12,824 nucleotides of DNA, taken from assembly GCA_000151295.1 (NCBI GenBank), contig GG745341.1:909838-922661 (forward strand), written 5' to 3'. The stretch comes from Allomyces macrogynus ATCC 38327 (Eukaryota > Blastocladiomycota > Blastocladiomycetes > Blastocladiales > Blastocladiaceae). A program made the translations under genes and the position numbers. The notes below the pieces were generated by a model, which saw only the letters and a list, made by a program, of their open reading frames with translations, did not search any database and was not told where the DNA came from. This document shows positions 8,240 through 12,824 of this stretch, in pieces (the first letter of the stretch is position 1; each line of letters starts with the position of its first letter).

Positions 8240-8989
8240 AATCGCGGGTGCGGGGAGGTGCAAGGAGCGGAAGCGCTGGACGGGGTGCTTGTGCAGCGAT
8301 TGGCGAGCAGGCGCGAACGGGCGGGCGGGCGGGCGAGCGGGCAGCAACGGCTGCGGGTGGAGTGCAGGCAGTGCGCTTGCGCGAGATGCAGGGCGAGGGC
8401 GTGGGCGCCGTGGGTGCGGTGGAGCGGACGACGATGCAGTCGGGTCGGCGTTGGTGGACGTGGTGGACGTGGCCGCCGGCGAGTGGTGTACTTGGGTGTG
8501 CTTGGCCGCTGAAGATGCTCTCCTGCTGGCGTCGCCACACTTGCGCACTTGACCGCCGCCGGCTCCAAGCACACGTGCAATCCACAAGTCTCCCGTCTAA
8601 GTCCCGAGCAAGTTTTCCAATGCCCACCCGTCTTCTTCCAGTTGATGTTGCACTCGAGAATAGCAAGGCCAATGCTCAGAACGCGAGCGAGCACGGTGCT
8701 GCTGCTGCCCACCCTTTCCACCCAGAGCCACGTCAGCTTGGTGACTGTAACCGTTTCCCTTGCTGGACATGCCCACTCGCTCACCTGCAAGACAACAACC
8801 CTATGCTAGCAAGCATCGGCCGTCTGTATTGCTCGCAAAGTCTTTTCCGGATGGAGCCTGGCCCGTCCGCCCTGGTTCGTGTGCATGTTAAGTTGATTAT
8901 GGCCTGCCAAGGCTTCTACTGAACAGCTTGTCACAGGCGGCGCCTTGTCCACAATGCCAATGCTGTCAAAGTATTAGTGGGCGCTGTTG
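8240..8989. other. RhoGAP upstream region and spacer
   Basis: The minus frame of the RhoGAP stays open from 8239 up to about 8587, but it has no ATG and reads Pro/Ala/His-rich low-complexity sequence, so I treat it as 5' leader. From about 8590 to 8990 no frame on either strand looks like protein. No clear TATA box was found for the RhoGAP gene. Confidence 0.45.
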
Positions 8990-9890
8990 CTCAGGTGTAG
9001 GCTGCATCGTTTGAGTGAGACTTGTACACCACCTTGAGCACACAACACACAATATGTTGCAGCTTGTCAATGTGGCCACCAACTATGTCAACAATTTGGC
9101 ACCACTCAGTCCTCATTTCTGCAGCTGAAATTGGACCCTGTTCCCTCAGAAGCATGAGACTGCATGACTGGAATCCAGATGTACAAGTGGAACACAAGGA
9201 GATACTCAGATTATAATTTGATGCATTTCAGCTTGGAGTGCTTTGGCTAATCATTGCAACTGTCACTTACCTTTCAATTGGCTCAAACACAACAGCCAGA
9301 GCAAACAATCATTTGTGCTTGTCTTCTGAACTCCCTGTACACCCAGCAAAGCCAAGTGACAGCTGCTGCCTCATGGCAGCAACACGCACTTCCAGATCAC
9401 TACAAGTGCATGCCACAGCATCAATTTCAGCCTCTAGCAGAGCATGCATGCTCTGTATGCACTATCCATCCTTACAAGCACCCTGGTGGCTGACAGCCAT
9501 GACACAATGCCCATGTCTGTGCCATGGCATTGGCCATGGCCAAGCACTTTATTGATGCATTGAAGAATCGCATCAGTCTCTTCCTCAAACAAGTGGTGCT
9601 CTCCCTCTTAGCTCGCAGTCAGGACTGCTTCTGTGCAGTAGATTGCCTTCAGGCGCACATGTTCATTGCATTACCCCACCCCATGTTGACCAATGTCACA
9701 GACATCATGCAGATAGGGAAGATGCACTTTTCTTCCTCTTCACCATTGTCACACAGGCCAGCCTGCACTTCCAACTGCATAATAGTCATAGCACACAGCA
9801 TGGATCTGGACCATGAGATGCATCCTGCGCTCACACTGGAGCTCAAGATCAAGCGTGCTGTCAGTCAAGGCAGACTCAGGTTCTCTTGAT
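8990..9890 (-). pseudogene. Decayed protein-coding relic or mobile-element fragment
   Basis: Protein-like stretches follow one another on the minus strand but in changing frames with stops between them. From high to low position: QLEVQAGLCDNGEEEEKC (about 9720-9780); NEHVRLKAIYCTEAVLTAS, then a stop and EGEHHLFEEETDAILQ (about 9550-9665); SWLSATRVLVRMDSAYR (about 9450-9500); HALLEAEIDAVACTCSDLEV (about 9385-9450); and REQGPISAAEMRTEWCQIVD (about 9080-9155) to a stop near 8990. A good donor, AAAGGTAAGT, lies at about 9265-9275 on the same strand, so part of the frame switching could be splicing. GC is clearly lower than in the flanking genes. No family was recognised. It could also be chance open sequence; an uninterrupted plus-strand frame of 121 codons (9524-9889) overlaps it. 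Confidence 0.35.
9438..9455. repeat. Perfect 18-bp palindrome
   Basis: cagagcatgcatgctctg equals its own reverse complement. It lies in the low-GC island within the decayed reading frames. No paired copy or flanking duplication was noticed, so no role is assigned. Confidence 0.8.
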
Positions 9891-10387
9891 ATGCATGGGG
9901 TAATGGGAGAGGAGACGTGTGATGGCCCTGGTTTGGTGGCATGGTGAGGTCAGCAGGTTGTTGTGTGAGATGGTGATGAAGGGTATTGCCACAACTGAAA
10001 CGACTGGCAGTGGCCCATGTGTGAGCTGTGCGCATATGCAGTTTGTGTGCAAGGAGCGCCAGCATGCTGCTGGTGTTTAAGTTGTTGTTGCAGGGCCAGC
10101 ATCAGTCAGGTCCATGGATTGTTGCTTGGGCTCATTGGGTTGGAACGTGGAAGAAAAATGAAAGATGTGGTGCGCTGGTGGTGTATCAGCAAAAGTCTGT
10201 AAGTCTACAATATTTCCATGACTATGTAAGTTGATGAGCCCACCTGGCACAAATTATCCTCAGTGATCCTCAACCCGACGGAAACACTTTATCGTTGCGC
10301 CAAAGTAATAGTAGAATAGAAGCACACAGGACGTGTCATGCTTGGCCAACACCCGCTCTGACAATTCCGCTCTGGACGTGGGCCTAA
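9891..10387. other. Spacer with no supported feature
   Basis: Continues the lower-GC composition to about 10260 and then returns to mixed sequence. Short open frames exist on both strands, but none has protein-like content or codon bias. No RNA gene or repeat was recognised. Confidence 0.5.
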
Positions 10388-10783
10388 TTAATTTGCGTTG
10401 GACGTGCACAATGGCCGGCTGTACGTTATGTCGTAGTTGTCTTCCAGCCGCTCGAGCCGCTCCTGATCTTTGCGCATGGCCTTAAGCTGAGTTTTGAGTT
10501 GCTTGATCTTCTCTATTTCGGAAGAAAAGCGAGCAGACAGGACGGTTTTAAAGTCAATGGCTGCGTGTGCGTATGGCGCGTGCTGCATCGGGATGGCAAG
10601 ATGAAGTGGGAATCGTAATGACGCTGCAAAGAATATGCCTTTGGGAATTGGTTCGTGGTGGACGGCCAGCGCCGTGTTAGAATGATCTTTTGTTTTTTTT
10701 GCAGACGTCTCGTTGCAACCATCTCCACGTCCTTTCGTGCATTCGTGCCACAGTGCTTTGTCCACTCGAAGGGGCGCAGCCAT
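10388..10783 (-). CDS. Possible small coiled-coil protein, start uncertain
   Basis: Not recognised. The last 55 or so codons look like real protein: FKTVLSARFSSEIEKIKQLK, then a Lys/Arg/Glu/Leu-rich helix (KDQERLERLEDNYD) with heptad-like Leu spacing, and the end TYSRPLCTSNAN with TAA at 10388-10390. An in-frame ATG at 10783 would give 131 residues, and one at 10588 would give 66. The part before about 10590 looks less protein-like and contains CTAAC (about 10677) and a pyrimidine-rich CTTTGCAG (about 10624), so it may include an intron. The exon structure is therefore open. It follows the ARMC8-type gene on the same strand, about 210 bp below its stop if the ATG at 10783 is used. A TATA-like site at 10896-10905 may serve it. 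Confidence 0.4.
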   Translation of the reverse strand: MAAPLRVDKALWHECTKGRGDGCNETSAKKTKDHSNTALAVHHEPIPKGIFFAASLRFPLHLAIPMQHAPYAHAAIDFKTVLSARFSSEIEKIKQLKTQLKAMRKDQERLERLEDNYDITYSRPLCTSNAN

Positions 10784-10895
10784 CCGCGGCGGCGCAGCAT
10801 CCGCGATCGACACCACGCTGGTCTTACGTCTGGCAAGTCGCTCAAGAGCAACATGAACTCCAATCGAAGATGTGGAGAAGACGGCATCTCTGACC

Positions 10896-10905
10896 CTTAT
10901 ATGCA
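10896..10905 (-). promoter_or_regulatory. TATA-like box upstream of the small coiled-coil ORF
   Basis: Minus strand tgcatataag, about 110 bp upstream of the ATG at 10783 and just past the ARMC8 stop. Its position suits a core promoter for the small gene, but a single TATA match is weak support. Confidence 0.3.
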
Positions 10906-10996
10906 CCTGCCCATGATCTGTCCTCAAACCCCATCCCAAGCAAATCGACGAAAACCACAAGTCTTGCCTCCGCCCTCCCTTTTCCACCCCGCTCAC

Positions 10997-12824
10997 TCAC
11001 AGCTCGAGCGTCATCTGCATCTGCATCAACGCCGCCTTGACGCGATCCACGACCTTCGCGTCCGGATCGTTCGCCATCTCCTGCAACCGGCGCTCGACGC
11101 CCATCGCGCGCAGTGCCGCGACCCGCGTCCCCGCCTCGGACTCTTCCGGCCAGGTCAAATTAATCACCGCCCACACCGCGCCGAGCCGGACATCCGCGGC
11201 ACCGCTGCCCAGCGCGGACACGACATGCCGCATGATCGCGTCCGACCGCATGACCAAGTCCTTGTGCGCGTCGTTGCCCGCGGCCAGGTTGACCACCACG
11301 TACAGCGCCTGGACAGCAACCGCGAGCGTCGTATCTTCGAGTGCTGCAACCACGGCCGCGACCGCGCGGTCCGCGCCGAGTCCCGTCACCACATCATCCA
11401 CGTCCGCGTCCCCGCCATGCACCAAATTGCGAACCAGATTCAGTGCCTGTTCCCGGACGGTCGCGTTGGCAGCGCGCATGAGCGCGTGCAGCCGCGGGTA
11501 CCCGAGCGCAGCCATGACGGCACGCTTCGTCTCGAGCTTGGCCTCGTAGACGAGGTTTTTCAGCGCCCAGACGGCGTTCACGTGCACGGCAGCAATCTCG
11601 GCGGGAGTGGCGGTAGGTGACGTCCAGTCGACGAGGTGGACGAGTTTCGCGATCCCGCCGTGGTGTACAATCGTGTCTTTCATCGGCGCGAATTCCAGGA
11701 CCAGGTTGCAGATGGCCGCGGCAGCGGTGACGAGCACGGCGGGGTTTGCGTCAGTCAGGAGCTACACGGGTTGCAAATCGTTAGTTCAACTCGTCCTCTC
11801 CATCGCCACTCGGTACGACCAAGGCACGTACCTCACACAGCGGCTCCGCGACCCCCTCGTCCACCAACACCGTGCGCAGCGACTTGACCGACCGTGACAG
11901 TGACTTCGTGCACTGGCCCGCCGCGGCGCGCACGCCCGCACTGGGATGCCGCAAAGCTTTCACGACTGCTTTCACCACGCCCGATTCGAGGACCAACCGC
12001 CGCGCGGGCTCGCACTGCGCGCACGCCGCGGCGAGTGCCAAGAGCGCGGCCTCGTGCTGCCGGTCGCGCGCGGTGCGCTCGGCGTACCAGTCGGCGCCGC
12101 CGAGGCCAAGCGGGGTGTCCGGTTGTGCGGCAGTGGTGGTGGAATTAGAGGTAGAGGTTTGGGGGGCGGTGCGGTGGACCAGGTCGACGAGCGCCGGGAT
12201 CGTGCTGGCGTCGGCGGCGGCTTGTTGCATGGGTTCCGAGTCGCTGACGAGAATGGCTAGTGGAGATTCGGGCGTGAGTTGGGATGTCAGGCAGAAGGAG
12301 GGATCAAAAGAGGGAGCGACGGACCAAAGACAAGGCACGCGCCCTCCTGTGTCGGCCCGGGCTCGCCAAACAGCTTGACGAGGCACGGCACGACCGTGAC
12401 GGTCAGTTCCTGCACGACTTGCGGGTCGGCGAGGACTTCGGCGCGGTACAGGTTGGTCACGCTACCGTTGGTGCGCACAGCCACAACAATCAGTTCCATC
12501 GCACTAGTGGCGCGAAACGCGGAGACAAGACGTCCGCACCAGGTCGCGGCCAACAAGCGCATAGTCGGGCTCGGGTCGCGCAGGAGCGTCATCAAAATTG
12601 CGAGCATCGGGACCTGGTTGACTACAAACCATCGCTCCCGTCGTCAGCAATTCGTCCGCGTACGCCTCCAGCAAACAGCCGTCGTACCTCGCATCTGCAC
12701 CACTTCCGAGGCCACCGCGCGATTATCCCGACACAGTGCGCCCAGCGCATCCAGCGCTGCTTGGTGCGCACGGGCTCGTCCCACCAAACGCCGCCTTACC
12801 GACCATCAGCAACAGTCGCAGCAA
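10997..12824 (-). CDS. Armadillo-repeat protein of the ARMC8/Gid5 (Vid28) family; 5' partial
   Basis: ARMC8/Gid5 is a scaffold subunit of the GID/CTLH E3 ubiquitin ligase, where it helps bind the substrate receptor. The window holds four exons on the minus strand: 12824-12688, 12621-12339, 12273-11832 and 11761-10997, about 540 residues; human ARMC8 has about 670, so the N terminus lies outside. Arm helices repeat throughout: HQAALDALGALCRDN, MLAILMTLLRDPSPTMRLL, LAILVSDSEPMQQAAADA, AAAAICNLVLEFAPMKD, HVNAVWALKNLVYEAK and REQALNLVRNLVHGG. The end, RLGAVWAVINLTWPEESEAG followed by LRAMGVERRLQEM, matches the ARMC8 C terminus (Ala-x-Trp-x-Ile-x-Asn-Leu, then a Leu-Arg-x-x-Gly helix), from memory of the family. 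Stop TGA at 10997-10999. Oddities: a one-base slip near 12780 and an intron ending in AC. A general Arm-repeat protein is the alternative. Confidence 0.85.
11762..11831 (-). other. Intron in the ARMC8-type gene
   Basis: Minus-strand donor GAG|GTACGT at 11831, branch-like GAACTAACGA at about 11785-11795, acceptor GTGTAG at 11762; 70 nt. The join is phase 0 and links VAEPLCE to LLTDANPAVLVTAAAAICN. Confidence 0.9.
12274..12338 (-). other. Intron in the ARMC8-type gene with GT...AC ends
   Basis: Minus-strand donor GC|GTGCCT at 12338, branch-like CCTGAC at about 12288, then CAACTCAC|GCCC; 65 nt. Joining at 12273 gives PTQEGAPESPLAILVSDSEP, which reads straight through like the family. No AG lies between the branch-like site and the codons for PES; the next AG (12257-12258) loses conserved-looking residues and breaks the frame. 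Confidence 0.55.
12622..12687 (-). other. Intron in the ARMC8-type gene
   Basis: Minus-strand donor CGAG|GTACGA at 12687, branch-like TGCTGACGA at about 12640-12648, acceptor TTTGTAG at 12622; 66 nt. It splits a Val codon (G|TC) and joins ASEVVQMR to NQVPMLAILMTLLRD. The nearer CCAG at 12614 would be out of phase. Confidence 0.85.
12780..12782 (-). other. Probable one-base insertion (frameshift) in the ARMC8-type gene
   Basis: Minus strand: the right edge reads LLRLLLMVGKAAFGG in one frame, and the rest of the exon reads RARAHQAALDALGALCRDN in the frame one base later. Removing one G from the GGG joins them. An intron between the two is not possible in the few bases available. Confidence 0.55.

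Noticed and set aside
4955..8552. Long plus-strand open frames opposite the RhoGAP gene (4955-5899, 6366-7562, 7563-8552)
   Set aside because: They are antisense shadows of the GC-rich RhoGAP; they read Ser/Ala/Arg-rich low-complexity sequence, while the minus strand has exact C1 and RhoGAP motifs.
8240..8587. 116-residue N-terminal extension of the RhoGAP
   Set aside because: The extension starts at a TTG, contains no ATG and is Pro/Ala/His-rich; ATG 8239 has a good start context and leads straight into the coiled coil.
9524..9889. 121-codon plus-strand open frame starting MALAMAKHF
   Set aside because: Uninterrupted, but it shows no family motif and overlaps minus-strand segments that look equally protein-like. 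Kept only as an alternative reading of the low-GC island.
10784..10996. Extension of the small coiled-coil ORF up to 10996
   Set aside because: The frame begins at a GTG just after the ARMC8 stop and has no ATG before 10783; the added residues are not protein-like.
10655..11620. 321-codon plus-strand open frame
   Set aside because: Antisense to the last ARMC8 exon, His/Arg-rich, without the Arm-type helical order seen on the other strand.
1..12824. tRNA, rRNA, CRISPR arrays, bacterial operons or defence genes
   Set aside because: No cloverleaf-like B-box sequence, regular repeat-spacer pattern or prokaryotic gene layout was seen; the genes are spliced and eukaryotic.

Overview
The window is eukaryotic nuclear DNA, most likely from a GC-rich fungus. 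The genes have short spliceosomal introns (about 65-73 nt) with GTACG-type donors and CTAAC/CTGAC branch-like sites, very high GC at third codon positions, and fungal-type cytoskeletal and ubiquitin-ligase genes. A zoosporic fungus such as Allomyces or a relative would fit, but that placement is a guess from style, not from a match.

Layout, left to right. (1) 3-1929 (+): the 3' part of a formin: end of a Pro-rich FH1 region, a full FH2 domain, and a frame-disturbed C-terminal tail. (2) 1930-2872: spacer, pyrimidine-rich, with a small TGT/TGC microsatellite. (3) 2873-4360 (+): a three-exon gene for a protein of about 445 residues that I do not recognise, carrying an apparent one-base frameshift in a run of eight G. 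(4) 4361-4699: short spacer between convergent genes. (5) 8239-4700 (-): an intronless 1179-residue Rho GTPase-activating protein with N-terminal coiled coils, a C1 zinc finger and a RhoGAP domain with intact key residues. (6) 8240-10387: a long non-genic stretch. Its part from about 8900 to 10260 is visibly less GC-rich and holds protein-like but broken reading frames on the minus strand, probably a decayed gene or mobile element. (7) 10783-10388 (-): a possible small coiled-coil protein. (8) 12824-10997 (-): the C-terminal four-fifths of an armadillo-repeat protein of the ARMC8/Gid5 family (GID/CTLH ubiquitin ligase), in four exons, running off the right edge.

The formin and the RhoGAP both belong to Rho-actin control of polarity and cytokinesis. 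They lie on opposite strands with another gene between them, so there is no sign of a shared transcription unit. I see no operon-like or defence-type system. The main points to check are the recurring one-base frame slips (formin, unknown gene, ARMC8 gene), which look like sequence errors, an ARMC8 intron that reads GT...AC, the unrecognised gene at 2873-4360, and the decayed island at about 8990-9890.
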